A stretch of DNA of 64,000 nucleotides. Source: Prosopocoilus inquinatus (Eukaryota > Arthropoda > Insecta > Coleoptera > Lucanidae). The position numbers and the translations under genes were made by a program. Below the pieces are notes generated by a model. That model ran no database searches and had not been told where the DNA came from. It saw only the letters and a list, made by a program, of their open reading frames with translations. The stretch spans positions 981,001 through 1,045,000 of the forward strand of contig JAYKNF010000014.1 of the NCBI GenBank assembly GCA_036172665.1, read 5' to 3'. How positions within the stretch are numbered: the stretch's first letter is position 1; every line of letters starts with the position of its first letter. Shown piece after piece: positions 38,890-51,640 of this stretch.

Positions 38890-39949
38890 TATTTCTAGCT
38901 TCTGCTGCGTCCGATAACTTTGTATCTCACATCAGAGTTACTGGAGTCCGTCCAAACGTCAAATAACATGATAGTTAAGTAAGGATCGATTAGATACATT
39001 ACAGGAACAACGCTAATATGTGTTGTTTCGTTTAAAACTATTTCTAGCTTCAGCTGGGTCCGAGAACTTCGTATCTCACATCTAAGTTACTGGAGTCCAT
39101 CAAGACGCCAAATAACATGTTAGGTAAGTAAGGATCGTTTAGATACTACACAGGAACAACGCTAATGCGTGTTGTTTCGTTTAAAACTATTTCCAGCTTC
39201 TGCTGCGTCCGAGAACTTCGTATCTCACGTCAGGGTTACTGGAGTCCATCCAAACGTCAAATAACATGATAGATAAGTAAGGATCGATTAGATACTACAC
39301 AGGAACAACGCTAATGCGTGTTGTTTCGTTTAAAACTATTTCTAGCTTCAGCTGCGTCCGAGAACTTCGTATCTCACATCTAAGTTACTGGAGTCCATCG
39401 AAACGCCAAATAACATGATAGATGAGTAAGGATCGATTAGATACATCACAGGAACAACGCTAATGCGTGTTGTTTCGTTTAAAACTATTTCCAGCTTCTG
39501 CTGCGTCCGAGAACTTCGTATCTCACGTCAGGGTTACTGGAGTCCATCCAAACGTCAAATAACATGATAGATAAGTAAGGATCGATTAGATACATCACAG
39601 GAACAACGCTAATGCGTGTTGTTTCGTTTAAAACTATTTCCAGCTTCTGCTGCGTCCGAAAATTTCGTTTCTCACATTATAATTACTGGACTCCATCGAA
39701 ACGTCAAATAACATGATAGATGAGTAAGGATCGATTAGATACATCACAGGAACAACGCTAATGCGTGTTGTTTCGTTTAAAACTATTTCCAGCTTCTGCT
39801 GCGTCCCAGAACATCGTATCTCACGTCAGGTTTACTGGAGTCCATCCAAACGTCAAATAACATGATAGATAAGTAAGGATCGATTAGAAACAGCACAGGA
39901 ACAACGCTAATACGTGTTGTTTCGTCTAAAATTATTTCCAGCTTCTGCT

Positions 39950-40213
39950 GCGTAAGAAAACGTCGTATCTCACATCAGAGTTACTGGAGTCCATCGAAAC
40001 GTCAAATAACATGATAGATAAGTATGGATCGATTAGATACAGCACAGGAACAACGCTAATACGTGTTGTTTCGTTCAAAACTATTTCCAGCTTCTGCTGC
40101 GTCCGATAACTATGTATCTCACATCAGGGTTACTGGAGTCCGTCCAAACGTCAAATAACATGATAGATGAGTAAGGATCGATTAGATACATCACAGGAAC
40201 AACGCTAATACGT
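39950..40213 (+). repeat. 4-monomer-offset duplicated segment, copy 1 (partner about 40546-40809)
   Basis: AGTATGGATCG at 40021 and 40617 lie 596 bp apart, exactly four monomers, with the CCGATAACTATG and CATCAGGGTTACTGG variants shared. The two copies flank the inverted monomer, which sits within the 596-bp step. Copy 2 continues forward normally where copy 1 turns around. Confidence 0.85.
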
Positions 40214-40342
40214 GTTGTTCCTGTGATGTATCTAATCGATCCTTACTCATCTATCATGATATTTGACGTTTGGATGGACTCCAGTAACCCTGACGTGAGA
40301 TACGAAGTTCTCGGACGCAGCAGAAGCTGGAAATAGTTTTAA
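40075..40342. repeat. 268-bp imperfect hairpin, 129-bp arms and 10-nt loop
   Basis: The forward monomer at 40075-40203 and the inverted one at 40214-40342 are complementary across 129 bp with 7 mismatches, around the loop GCTAATACGT (40204-40213). The inner part of the stem, about 45 bp next to the loop, is perfect. Transcribed from either strand it would fold into a long double-stranded RNA; as DNA it could extrude a cruciform. Mismatches sit at the positions that distinguish monomer classes, so the two arms come from different monomer variants. Confidence 0.93.
40214..40342 (-). repeat. Inverted monomer, the only reverse-oriented unit seen
   Basis: From 40214 the sequence reads GTTGTTCCTGTGATGTATC and continues as the reverse complement of a near-complete monomer to GGAAATAGTTTTAA at 40342, then resumes forward with CAGGAACAACG. 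It corresponds to monomer bases from TTAAAACTATT through GGAACAAC and carries the GAGAACTTCG, CACGTCAGGG and CATCCAAACG variants plus AAATATCATG. The forward array resumes exactly in register: GAACAAC ends at 40203 and at 40352, 149 bp apart. No duplication of target bases or foreign sequence is present. Confidence 0.95.
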
Positions 40343-40499
40343 CAGGAACAACGCTAATGCGTGTTGTTTCGTTTAAAACTATTTCTAGCTTCAGCTGCGT
40401 CCGAGAACTTCGCATCACACATCTACGTTACTGGAGTCCATCGAAACGTCAAATAACATGATAGATAAGTAAGGATCGATTAGACACAGCACAGGAACA

Positions 40500-41410
40500 T
40501 CGCTAATACGTGTTGTTTCGTTTAAAACTATTTCCAGCTTCTGCTGCGTCCGAAAACGTCGTATCTCACATCAGAGTTACTGGAGTCCATCGAAACGTCA
40601 AATAACATGATAGATAAGTATGGATCGATTAGATACAGCACAGGAACAACGCTAATACGTGTTGTTTCGTTCAAAACTATTTCCAGCTTCTGCTGCGTCC
40701 GATAACTATGTATCTCACATCAGGGTTACTGGAGTCCGTCCAAACGTCAAATAACATGATAGATGAGTAAGGATCGATTAGATACATCACAGGAACAACG
40801 CTAATACGTGTTGTTTCGTTTAAAACTATTTCCAGCTTCCGCTGCGTCCGTAAACGTCGTATATCACATCAGAGTTACTGGAGTCCATCGAAATGTCAAA
40901 TAACATGATAGATAAGTAAGGATCGATTAGATACTACACAGGAACAACGCTAATGCGTGTTGTTTCGTTTAAAACTATTTCTAGCTTCAGCTGCGTCCGA
41001 GAACTTCGTATCTCACATCTAAGTTACTGGAGTCCATCGAAACGCCAAATAATATGATAGATGAGTAAGGATCGATTAGATACATCACAGGAACAACGCT
41101 AATGCGTGTTGTTTCGTTTAAAACTATTTCCAGCTTCTGCTGCGTCCGAGAACTTCGTATCTCACGTCAGGGTTACTGGAGTCCATCCAAACGTCAAATA
41201 ACATGATAGATAAGTAAGGATCGATTAGATACATCACAGGAACAACGCTAATGCGTGTTGTTTCGTTTAAAACTATTTCCAGCTTCTGCTGCCTCAGAAA
41301 ACGTCGTATCTCACATCAGAGCTACTGGAGTCCATCGAAACGCCAAATAACATGATAGATGAGTAAGGATCGATTAGATACATCACAGGAACAACGCTAA
41401 TACGTGTTGT
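40500..41410 (+). repeat. Duplicated block L, copy 1 (partner about 42139-42900)
   Basis: The offset is 1639 bp (11 monomers) at AGTATGG (40617 and 42256) and 1490 bp (10 monomers) at GCTGCCTCAG (41289 and 42779), so the second copy lacks one monomer. Shared markers are CGTATATCACATC, AAATGTC, TACTACACAGG and GCCTCAGAAAACG. Confidence 0.82.
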
Positions 41411-43929
41411 TTCGTTCAATACTATTTCCAGTTTCTGCTGCGTCCAAAAACTTTGTATCACACATCAGAGTTACTGGAGTCCATCCAAACGTAAAATAAC
41501 ATGATAGATGAGTAAGGATCGATTAGATACATCACAGGAACAACGCTAATGCGTGTTGTTTCGTTTAAAACTATTTCCAGCTTCTGCTGCGTCCGAGAAC
41601 TTCGTATCTCACGTCAGGGTTACTGGAGTCCATCCAAACGTCAAATAACATGATAGATAAGTAAGGATCGATTAGATACATCACAGGAACAACGCTAATG
41701 CGTGTTGTTTCGTTTAAAAATAATTTCTAGCTTCAGCTGCGTCCGAGAACTTCGTATCTCACATCTAAGTTACTGGAGTCCATCGAAACGTCAAATAACA
41801 TAGTAGCTAAGTAAGGATCGATTAGATACATCACAGGAACAACGCTAATACGTGTTGTTTCGTTTAAAACTATTTCCAGCTCCTGCTGCGTCCCAAAACT
41901 TTGTATCTCACATCAGACTTACTGGAGTCCATCCAAACGTCAAATAACATGTTAGATAAGTAAGGATCGTTTAGATACATCACAGGAACAACGCTAATAC
42001 GTGTTGTTTCGTTCAAAACTATTTCCAGCTTCTGCTGCGTCCGAAATCTTTGTGCCTCTCATCAGAGTTACTGGAGTCCATCCAAACGTCAAATAACATG
42101 ATAGATGTGTAAGGAAGATTAGATACATCACAAGAACAACGCTAATACGTGTTGTTTCGTTTAAAACTATTTCCAGCTTCTGCTGCGTCCGAAAACGTCG
42201 TATCTCACATCAGAGTTACTGGAGTCCATCGAAACGTCAAATAACATGATAGATAAGTATGGATCGATTAGATACAGCACAGGAACAACGCTAATACGTG
42301 TTGTTTCGTTTAAAACTATTTCCAGCTTCTGCTGCGTCCGATAACTTTGTATCTCACATCAGGGTTACTGGAGTCCGTCCAAACGTCAAATAACATGATA
42401 GATGAGTAAGGATCGATTAGATACATCACAGGAACAACGCTAATACGTGTTGTTTCGTTTAAAACTATTTCCAGCTTCTGCTGCGTCCGAAAACGTCGTA
42501 TATCACATCAGAGTTACTGGAGTCCATCGAAATGTCAAATAACATGATAGATAAGTAAGGATCGATTAGATACTACACAGGAACAACGCTAATGCGTGTT
42601 GTTTCGTTTAAAACTATTTCTAGCTTCAGCTGCGTCCGAGAACTTCGTATCTCACATCTAAGTTACTGGAGTCCATCGAAACGCCAAATAACATGATAGA
42701 TGAGTAAGGATCGATTAGATACATCACAGGAACAACGCTAATGCGTGTTGTTTCGTTTAAAACTATTTCCAGCTTCTGCTGCCTCAGAAAACGTCGTATC
42801 TCACATCAGAGCTACTGGAGTCCATCGAAACGCCAAATAACATGATAGATGAGTAAGGATCGATTAGATACATCACAGGAACAACGCTAATACGTGTTGT
42901 TTCATTTAAAACTATTTCCAGCTTCAGCTGCGTCCGAGAACTTCGTATCTCACATCAAAGTTACTGGAGTCCATCGAAACGCCAAATAACATGATAGATG
43001 AGTAAGGATCGATTAGATACATCACAGGAACAACGCTAATGCGTGTTGTTTCGTTTAAAACTATTTCCAGCTTCTGCTGCGTCCGAAAACGTCGTATCTC
43101 ACATCAGAGCTACTGGAGCCCATCGAAACGCCAAATAACATGATATATGAGTAAGGATCGATTAGATACAGCACAGGAACAACGCTAATACGTGTTGTTT
43201 CGTTTAAAACTATTTCCAGCTAGTGCTGCGTCCAAAAATTTTGTATCTCACATCAGACTTACTGGAGTCCATCCAAACTTCAAATAACATGTTAGATAAG
43301 TAAGGATCGTGTAGATACTTTACAGGAACAACGCTAATACGTGTTGTTTCGTTTAAAACTATTTCCAGCTCCTGCTGCTTCCAAAAACTTTGTATCTCAC
43401 ATCAGACTTACTGGAGTCCATCCAAACTTCAAATAACATGTTAGATAAGTAAGGATCGTTTAGATACTTCACAGGAACAACGCTAATACGTGCTGTTTCG
43501 TTTAAAACTATTTCCAGCTGCTGCTGCGTCCGAAAATTTCGTATCTCACATTAGAGTTACTGGAGTCCATCGAAACGTCAAATAACATAGTAGCTAAGTA
43601 AGGATCGATTAGATACATCACAGGAACAACGCTAATACGTGTTGTTTAGTTCAAAACTATTTCCAGCTTCTGCTGCGTCCAAAAACTTTGTATCTCACAT
43701 CAGAGTTACTGGAGTCCATCCAAACGTCAAATAGCATGATAGATGAGTAAGATTCGATTAGATACATCACAGGAACAACGCTAATGCGTGTTGTTTCATT
43801 TAAAACTATTTCCAGCTTCTGCTGCCTCAGAAAACTTTGTATCTCACATCAGAGATACTGGAGTCCATCGAAACGCCAAATAACATGATAGATGAGTAAG
43901 GATCGATTAAATACATCACAGGAACAACG

Positions 43930-44235
43930 CTAATACGTGTTGTTTCATTTAAAACTATTTCCAGCTTCAGCTGCGTCCGAGAACTTCGTATCTCACGTCA
44001 GGGTTACTGGAGTCCATCCAAACGTCAAATAACATGATAGATAAGTAAGGATCGATTAGATGCATCACAGGAACAACGCTAATGCGTGTTGTTTCGTTTA
44101 AAACTATTTCTAGCTTCAGCTGCGTCCGATAACTTCGTATCTCATATCTAAGTTACTGGAGTCCATCGTAACGCCAAATAACATGATAGATGAGTAAGGA
44201 TCGATTAGATACATCACAGGAACCACGCTAATACG
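43930..44235 (+). repeat. Variant dimer segment with GTTTCATTT monomers
   Basis: GTTTCATTTAAAAC with TTCAGCTGCG and CACGTCAGGG occurs at 43941 and 44239, 298 bp apart. The stretch with AGATGCATC, CCGATAACTTCG and GGAACCACGC recurs at 46680-46917 (AACCACGC at 44222 or so and 46903; offset 2682 bp, 18 monomers). Confidence 0.72.
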
Positions 44236-44829
44236 TGTTGTTTCATTTAAAACTATTTCCAGCTTCAGCTGCGTCCGAGAACTTCGTATCTCACGTCAGG
44301 GTTACTGGAGTCCATCCAAACGTCAAATAACATGATAGATAAGTAAGGATCGATTAGATACAGCACAGGAACAACGCTAATACGTGTTGTTTCGTTTAAA
44401 ACTATTTCCAGCTCCTGCTGCGTCCCAAAACTTTGTATCTCACATCAGACTTACTGGTGTCCATCCAAACGTCAAATAACATGTTAGATAAGTAAGGATC
44501 GTTTAGATACATCACAGGAACAACGCTAATAGGTGTTGTTTCGTTCAAAACTATTTCCAGCTTCTGCTGCGTCCGAAATCTTTGTATCTCTCAACAGAGT
44601 TACTGGAGTCCATCCAAACGTCAAATAACATGATAGATGAGTAAGGATCGATTAGATACATCACAGGAACAACGCTAATACGTGTTGTTTCGTTTAAAGC
44701 TATTTCCAGCTTCTGCTGCGTCCGAAAACGTCGTATCTCACATCAGAGTTACTGGAGTCCATCGAAACGTCAAATAACATGATAGATAAGTAAGGATCGA
44801 TTAGATACAGCACAGGAACAACGCTAATA

Positions 44830-45720
44830 CGTGTTGTTTCGTTTAAAACTATTTCCAGCTCCTGCTGCGTCCAAAAACTTTGTATCTCACATCAGACTTA
44901 CTGGAGTCAATCCAAACGTTAAATAACATGTTAGATAAGTAAGGATCGTTTAGATACATCACAGGAACAACGCTAATACGTGTTATTTCGTTCAAAACTA
45001 TTTCCAGTTTCTGCTGCGTCCGAGAACTTTGTATCTCACATCAGAGTTACTGGAGTCCGTCCAAACGTCAAATAACATGATAGATGAGTAAGGATCGTTT
45101 AGATACATCACAGGAATATCGCTAATGCGTGTTGTTTCGTTTAAAACTATTTCCAGCTTCTGCTGCGTCCGAAAACGTCGTATCTCAGATCAGAGTTACT
45201 GGAGTCCATAGAAACGTCAAATAACATGATAGAAAAGTAAGGATCGACTAGATACATCACAGGAACAACGCTAATACGTGTTGTTTCGTTCAAAACTATT
45301 TCCAGCTTCTGCTGCGTCCAAAAACTTTGTATCTCACATCAAAGATACTGGAGTCCATCCAAACGTAAAATAACATGATAGATGAGTACTTATCGATTAG
45401 ATACATCACAGGAACATCGCTAATGCGTGTTGTTTCGTTTAAAACTATTTCCAGCTTCTGCTGCGTCCGAAAACGTCGTATCTCACATCAGAGTTACTGG
45501 AGCCCATCGAAACGTCAAATGACATGATAGATAAGAAAGGATCGATTAGATAAAGCACAGGAACAACGCTAATACGTGTTGTTTCGTTTAAAACCATTTC
45601 CAGCTTCTGCTGCGTCCGAAAACTTCGTATCTCACATCAGAGTTACTGGAGTCCATCGAAACGTCAAATAACATGATAGATAAGTAAGGATCGATTAGAT
45701 ACATCACAGGAACAACGCTA
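44830..45720 (+). repeat. Duplicated block M, copy 1 (partner about 62520-63850)
   Basis: GGAATATCGC at 45109 and 62799, GATAGAAAAGTAAGG near 45228 and 62920, and AGATAAAGCACAGG near 45549 and 63684 are shared. The offset rises from 17690 to 18135 bp, three monomers minus the 2-bp deletion, so the second copy has gained three monomers (those of block H). Confidence 0.78.
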
Positions 45721-46269
45721 ATGCGTGTTGTTTCGTTTAAAACTATTTCTAGCTTCAGCTGCGTCCGAGAACTTCGTATCTCACATCTAAGTTACTGGAG
45801 TCCATCGTAACGCCAAATAACATGTTAGATAAGTAAGGATCGTTTAGATACATCACAGGAACAACGCTAATACGTGTTGTTTCGTTCAAAATTATTTCCA
45901 GCTTCTACCGCGTCCGAGAACTTTGTATCTCTCATCAGAGTTACTGGAGTCCGTCCAAACGTCAAATAACATGATAGATGAGTAAGGATCGATTAGATAC
46001 ATCACAGGAACAACGCTAATATGTGTTGTTTCATTTAAAATTATTTCCAGCTGCTGCTGCGTCCGAAAATTTCGTATCTCACATTAGAGTTACTGGAGTC
46101 CATCGAAACGTCAAATAACATAGCAGCTAAGTAAGGATCGATTAGATACATCACAGGAACAACGCTAATACGTGTTGTTTCGTTTAAAACTATTTCCAGC
46201 TTCTGCTGCGTCCGAAAACGTCGTATCTCACATCAGAGCTACTGGAGTCCATCGAAACGCCAAATAACA

Positions 46270-46760
46270 TGATAGATAAGTAAGGATCGATTAGATACAG
46301 CACAGGAACAACGCTAATACGTGTTGTTTCGTTTAAAACTATTTCCAGCTCCTGCTGAGTCCGAAAATTTCGTATCTCACATTAGAGTTTCTGGAGTCCA
46401 TCGAAACGTCAAATAACATAGCAGCTAAGTAAGGATCGATTAGATACATCACAGGAACAACGTTAATACGTGTTGTTTCGTTCAAAACTATTTCCAGCTT
46501 CTGCTGCGTCTAAAAACTTTGTATCTCACATCAGAGTTACTGGAGTCCATCCAAACGTCAAATAACATGATAGATGAGTAAGGATCGATTAGATACATCA
46601 CAGGAACAACGCTAATACGTGTTGTTTCGTTTAAAACTATTTCCAGCTTCTGCTGCGTCCGAGAACTTCGTATCTCACGTCAGGGTTACTGGAGTCCCTC
46701 CAAACGTCAAATAACATGATAGATAAGTAAGGATCGATTAGATGCATCACAGGAGCAACG
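46270..46760 (+). repeat. Duplicated block N, copy 1 (partners about 49360-49850 and 53830-54320)
   Basis: CCTGCTGAGTCCG (46351, 49441, 53911), CATAGCAGC, AACGTTAATACG and CGTCTAAAAAC are shared. The first offset is 3090 bp (21 monomers minus the 39-bp deletion at 47220), and the second is 4470 bp (30 monomers). Confidence 0.82.
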
Positions 46761-47190
46761 CTAATGCGTGTTGTTTCGTTTAAAACTATTTCTAGCTTCA
46801 GCTGCGTCCGATAACTTCGTATCTCACTTCTAAGTTACTGGAGTCCATCGTAACGCCAAATAACATGATAGATGAGTAAGGATCGATTAGATACATCACA
46901 GGAACCACGCTAATGCGTGTTGTTTCGTTTAAAACTATTTCCAGCTTCTGCTGTGTCCGAGAACTTCGTATCTCACGTCAGTGTTACTGGAGTCCATCCA
47001 AACGTCAAATAACATGATAGATAAGTAAGGATCGATTAGATACATCACAGGAACAACGCTAATACGTGTTGTTTCGTTTAAAACTATTTCCAGCTCCTGC
47101 TGCGTCCCAAAACTTTGTATCTCACATCAGACTTACTGGAGTCCATCCAATTGTCAAATAACATGTTAGATAAGTAAGGATCGTTTAGAT

Positions 47191-47300
47191 ACATCACAGG
47201 AACAACGCTAATAGGTGCTGTTTTTTTTGTATCTCATCAGAGTTACTGGAGTTCGTCCAAACGTCAAATAACATGATAGATGAGTAAGGATCGATTAGAT
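47191..47300 (+). repeat. Shortened monomer, 110 bp, with an eight-T run
   Basis: ACATCACAGG occurs at 47191 and 47301, 110 bp apart. GGTGCTG leads into TTTTTTTT and then GTATCTCATCAGAG, removing 39 bases net that normally hold the CGTTC, ACTATTTCCAGC and CTGCGTCC region. The anchor itself is lost. Confidence 0.9.
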
Positions 47301-47574
47301 ACATCACAGGAACAACGCTAATGCGTGTTGTTTCGATCAAAACTATTTCCAGCTTCTGCTGCGTCCAAAAACTTTGTATCTCATATCAGAGTTACTGGAG
47401 TCCATCCAAACGTAAAATAACATTATAGATGAGTAAGGATCGATTAGATATATTACAGGAACAACGCTAATACGTGGTGTTTCGTTTAAAACTATTTCCA
47501 GCTTCTGCTGCGTCCGAAAATTTCGTATCTCACATTAGAGTTACTGGAGTCCATCGAAACGTCAAATAACATGA

Positions 47575-50500
47575 TAGATGAGTAAGGATCGATTAGATAC
47601 ATCACAGGAACAACGCTAATGCGTGTTGTTTCGTTTAAAACTATTTCCAGCTTCTGCTGCGTCCGAGAACTTCGTATCTCACGTCAGTGTTACTGGAGTC
47701 CATCCAAACGTCAAATAACATGATAGATAAGTAAGGATCGATTAGATACATCACAGGAACAACGCTAATGCGTGTTGTTTCGTTTAAAACTATTTCCAGA
47801 TTCTGCTGCGTCCGAGAACTTCGTATCTCACGTCAGGGTTACTCGAGTCCATCCAAACGTCAAATAACATGATAGATGAGTAAGGATCGATTAGATACAT
47901 CACAGGAACAACGCTAATACGTGTTGTTTCGTTTAAAACTATTTCCAGCTTCAGCTGCGTCCGAGAACTTCGTATCTCACATCTAAGTTACTGGAGCCCA
48001 TCGAAACGCCAAATAACATGTTAGATGAGTAAGGATCGATTAGATACATCACAGGAACAACACTAATGCGTGTTGTTTTGTTTAAAACTATTTCCAGCTT
48101 CTGCTGCGTCCGAGAACGTCGTATCTCACGTCAGGGTAACTGGAGTCCATCCAAACGTCAAATAACATAATAGATAAGTAAGGATCGATTAGATACAGCA
48201 CAGGAACAACGCTAATACGTGTTGTTTCGTTTAAAACTATTTCCAGCTCCTGCTGCGTCCCAAAACTTTGTATCTCACATCAGACTTACTGGAGTCCATC
48301 CAAACGTAAAATAACATGATAGATGAGTAAGGATCGATTAGATACATCACAGGAACAACGCTAATACGTGTTGTTTCGTTCAAAACTATTTCCAGCTTCT
48401 GCTGCGTCCGAAAATTTCGTATCTCACATTAGAGTTACTGGAGTCCATCGAAACGTCAAATAACATGATAGATGAGTAAGGATCGATTAGATACATCACA
48501 GGAACAACGCTAATGCGTATTGTTTCGTTTAAAACTATTTCCAGATTCTGCTGCGTCCGAGAACTTCGTATCTCACGTCAGGGTTACTGGAGTCCATCCA
48601 AACGTCAAATAACATGATAGATGAGTAAGGCTCGATTAGATACATCACAGGAACAACGCTAATACGTGTTGTTTCGTTTAAAACTATTTCCAGCTTCTGC
48701 TGCGTCCAAAAACTTTGTATCTCACATCAGAGTTACTGGAGTCCATCCAAACGTCAAATAACATGATAGATGAGTAAGGATCGATTAGATACATCACAGG
48801 AACAACGCTAATACCTGTTGTTTCGTTTAAAACTATTTCCAGCTTCTGCTGCGTCCAAAAACTTTGTGTCTCACATCAGAGTTACTGGAGTCCATCCAAA
48901 CGTCAAATAACATGATAGATAAGTAAGGATCAATTAGATACATCACATGAACAACGCTAATGCGTGTTGTTTCGTTTAAAACTATTTCTAGTTTCAGCTG
49001 CGTCCGAGAACTTCGTATCTCACATCTAAGTTACTGGAGTCCATCGTAACGCGAAATAACATGTTAGATAAGTAAGGATCGTTTAGATACATCACAGGAA
49101 CAACGCTAATACGTGTTGATTCGTTCAAAACTATTTCCAGCTTCTACCGCGTCCGAGAACTTTGTATCTCTCATCAGAGTTACTGGAGTCCGTCCAAACG
49201 TCAAATAACATGATAGATGAGTAAGGATCGATTAGATACATCACAGGAACAACGCTAATACGTGTTGTTTCGTTTAGAACTATTTCCAGCTTCTGCTGCG
49301 TCCGAAAGCGTCGTATCTCACATCAGAGTTACTGGAGTCCATCGAAACGTCAAATAACATGATAGATAAGTAAGGATCGATTAGATACAGCACAGGAACA
49401 ACGCTAATACGTGTTGTTTCGTTTAAAACTATTTCCAGCTCCTGCTGAGTCCGAAAATTTCGTATCTCACATTAGAGTTACTGGAGTCCATCGAAACTTC
49501 AAATAACATAGCAGCTAAGTAAGGATCGATTAGATACATCACAGGAACAACGTTAATACGTGTTGTTTCGTTCAAAACTATTTCCAGCTTCTGCTGCGTC
49601 TAAAAACTTTGTATCTCACATCAGAGTTACTGGAGTCCATCCAAACGTCAAATAACATGATAGATGAGTAAGGATCGATTAGATACATCACAGGAACAAC
49701 GCTAATACGTGTTGTTTCGTTTAAAACTATTTCCAGCTTCTGCTGCGTCCGAGAACTTCGTATCTCACGTCAGGGTTACTGGAGTCCATCCAAACGTCAA
49801 ATAACATGATAGATAAGTAAGGATCGATTAGATGCATCACAGGAACAACGCTAATGCGTGTTGTTTCGTTTAAAACTATTTCCAGCTTCTGCTGTGTCCG
49901 AGAACTTCGTATCTCACGTCAGGGTTACTGGAGTCCATTTAAACGTCAAATAACATAATAGATAAGTAAGGATCGATTAGATACAGCACAGGAACAACGC
50001 TAATACGTGTTGTTTCGTTTAAAACTATTTCCAGCTGCTGCTGCGTCCGAAAACGTCGTATCTCACATCAGAGTTACTGGAGTCCATCGAAATGTCAAAT
50101 AACATTATAGATAAGTAAGGATCGATTAGATACAGCACAGGAACAACGCTAATGCGTGTTGTTTCGTTTAAAACTATTTCTAGCTTCAGGTGCGTCCGAG
50201 AACTTCGTATCTCACATCTAAGTTACTGGAGTCCATCGAAACGCCAAATAACATGATAGATGAGTAAGGATCGATTAGATACAACACAGGAACAACGCTA
50301 ATGCGTGTTGTTTCGTTTAAAACTATTTCCAGCTTCTGCTGTGTCCGAGAACTTCGTATCTCACGTCAGGGTTACTGGAGTCCATCCAAACGTCAAATAA
50401 CATAATAGATAAGTAAGGATCGATTAGATACAGCACAGGAACAACGCTAATATGTGTTGTTTCGTTTAAAACTATTTCCAGCTCCTGCTGCGTCCAAAAA

Positions 50501-51640
50501 CTTTGTATCTCACATCAGACTTACTGGAGTCCATCCAAACGTCAAATAACATGTTAGATAAGTAAGGATCGTTTAGATACATCACAGGAACAACGCTAAT
50601 ACGTGTTGTTTCGTTCAAAACTATTTCCAGCTTCTACTGCGTCCGAGAACTTTGTATCTCTCATCAGAGTTACTGGAGTCCGTCCAAACGTCAAATAACA
50701 TGTTAGCAAAGTAAGGATCGATTAGATACATCACAGGAACAACGCTAATACGTGTTGTTTCGTTTAAAACTATTTCCAGCTTCTGCTGCGTCCGAGAACT
50801 TCGTATCTCACGTCAGGGTTACTGGAGTCCATCCAAACGTCAAATAACATGATAGATAAGTAAGGATCGATTAGATGCATCACAGGAACAACGCTAATGC
50901 GTGTTGTTTCGTTTAAAACTATTTCCAGCTTCTGCTGTGTCCGAGAACTTCGTATCTCACGTCAGGGTTACTGGAGTCCATCCAAACGTCAAATAACATA
51001 ATAGATAAGTAAGGATCGATTAGATACAGCACAGGAACAACGCTAATACGTGTTGTTTCGTTTAAAACTATTTCCAGCTGCTGCTGCGTCCGAAAACGTC
51101 GTATCTCACATCAGAGTTACTGGAGTCCATCGAAATGTCAAATAACATTATAGATAAGTAAGGATCGATTAGATACAGCACAGGAACAACGCTAATGCGT
51201 GTTGTTTCGTTTAAAACTATTTCTAGCTTCAGGTGCGTCCGAGAACTTCGTATCTCACATCTAAGTTACTGGAGTCCATCGAAACGCCAAATAACATGAT
51301 AGATGAGTAAGGATCGATTAGATACATCACAGGAACAACGCTAATGCGTGTTGTTTCGTTTAAAACTATTTCCAGCTTCTGCTGTGTCCGAGAACTTCGT
51401 ATCTCACGTCAGGGTTACTGGAGTCCATCCAAACGTCAAATAACATAATAGATAAGTAAGGATCGATTAGATACAGCACAGGAACAACGCTAATGCGTGT
51501 TGTTTCGTTTAAAACTATTTCCAGCTCCTGCTGCGTCCAAAAACTTTGTATCTCACATCAGACTTACTGGAGTCCATCCAAACGTCAAATAACATGTTAG
51601 ATAAGTAAGGATCGTTTAGATACATCACAGGAACAACGCT
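47575..51640 (+). repeat. 30-monomer (4470-bp) duplication, copy 1
   Basis: Matches about 52045-55960. The offset is 4470 bp to about 50425 and 4321 bp from about 50570 on, so copy 2 has lost one monomer. Rare shared markers are CCAGATTCTG with TTACTCGAG (47801 and 52271), CAACACTAATG, GCGTATTG, AAGGCTCG, ATACCTGTTG, TTTGTGTCTC, CACATGAAC and CTTCTACCGCG. Confidence 0.87.

Larger units (their letters stand above)
41410..47575 (+). repeat. Zone 4-5: diverse monomers, no genes
   Basis: Outside the blocks listed separately this stretch is single monomers with many private changes, such as GCTAGTGCTG near 43220, TACTTTACAGG near 43315 and CTGCTGCTTCC near 43373. Length changes are plus 1 near 41720 (AAAAATAATT) and minus 1 near 42116 (AAGGAAGATTAG). 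No long period and no gene is visible. Confidence 0.78.

Noticed and set aside
40204..40352. Transposon insertion as the cause of the inverted segment
   Set aside because: The reversed segment is wholly satellite, with no foreign sequence, terminal repeat or target-site duplication.
47215..47235. Run of eight T as a terminator or poly-A tail of a retroelement
   Set aside because: It is the TTTCGTTT segment of the monomer next to a deletion; a similar T run at 9220 and 19784 is a two-base change in an ordinary monomer.
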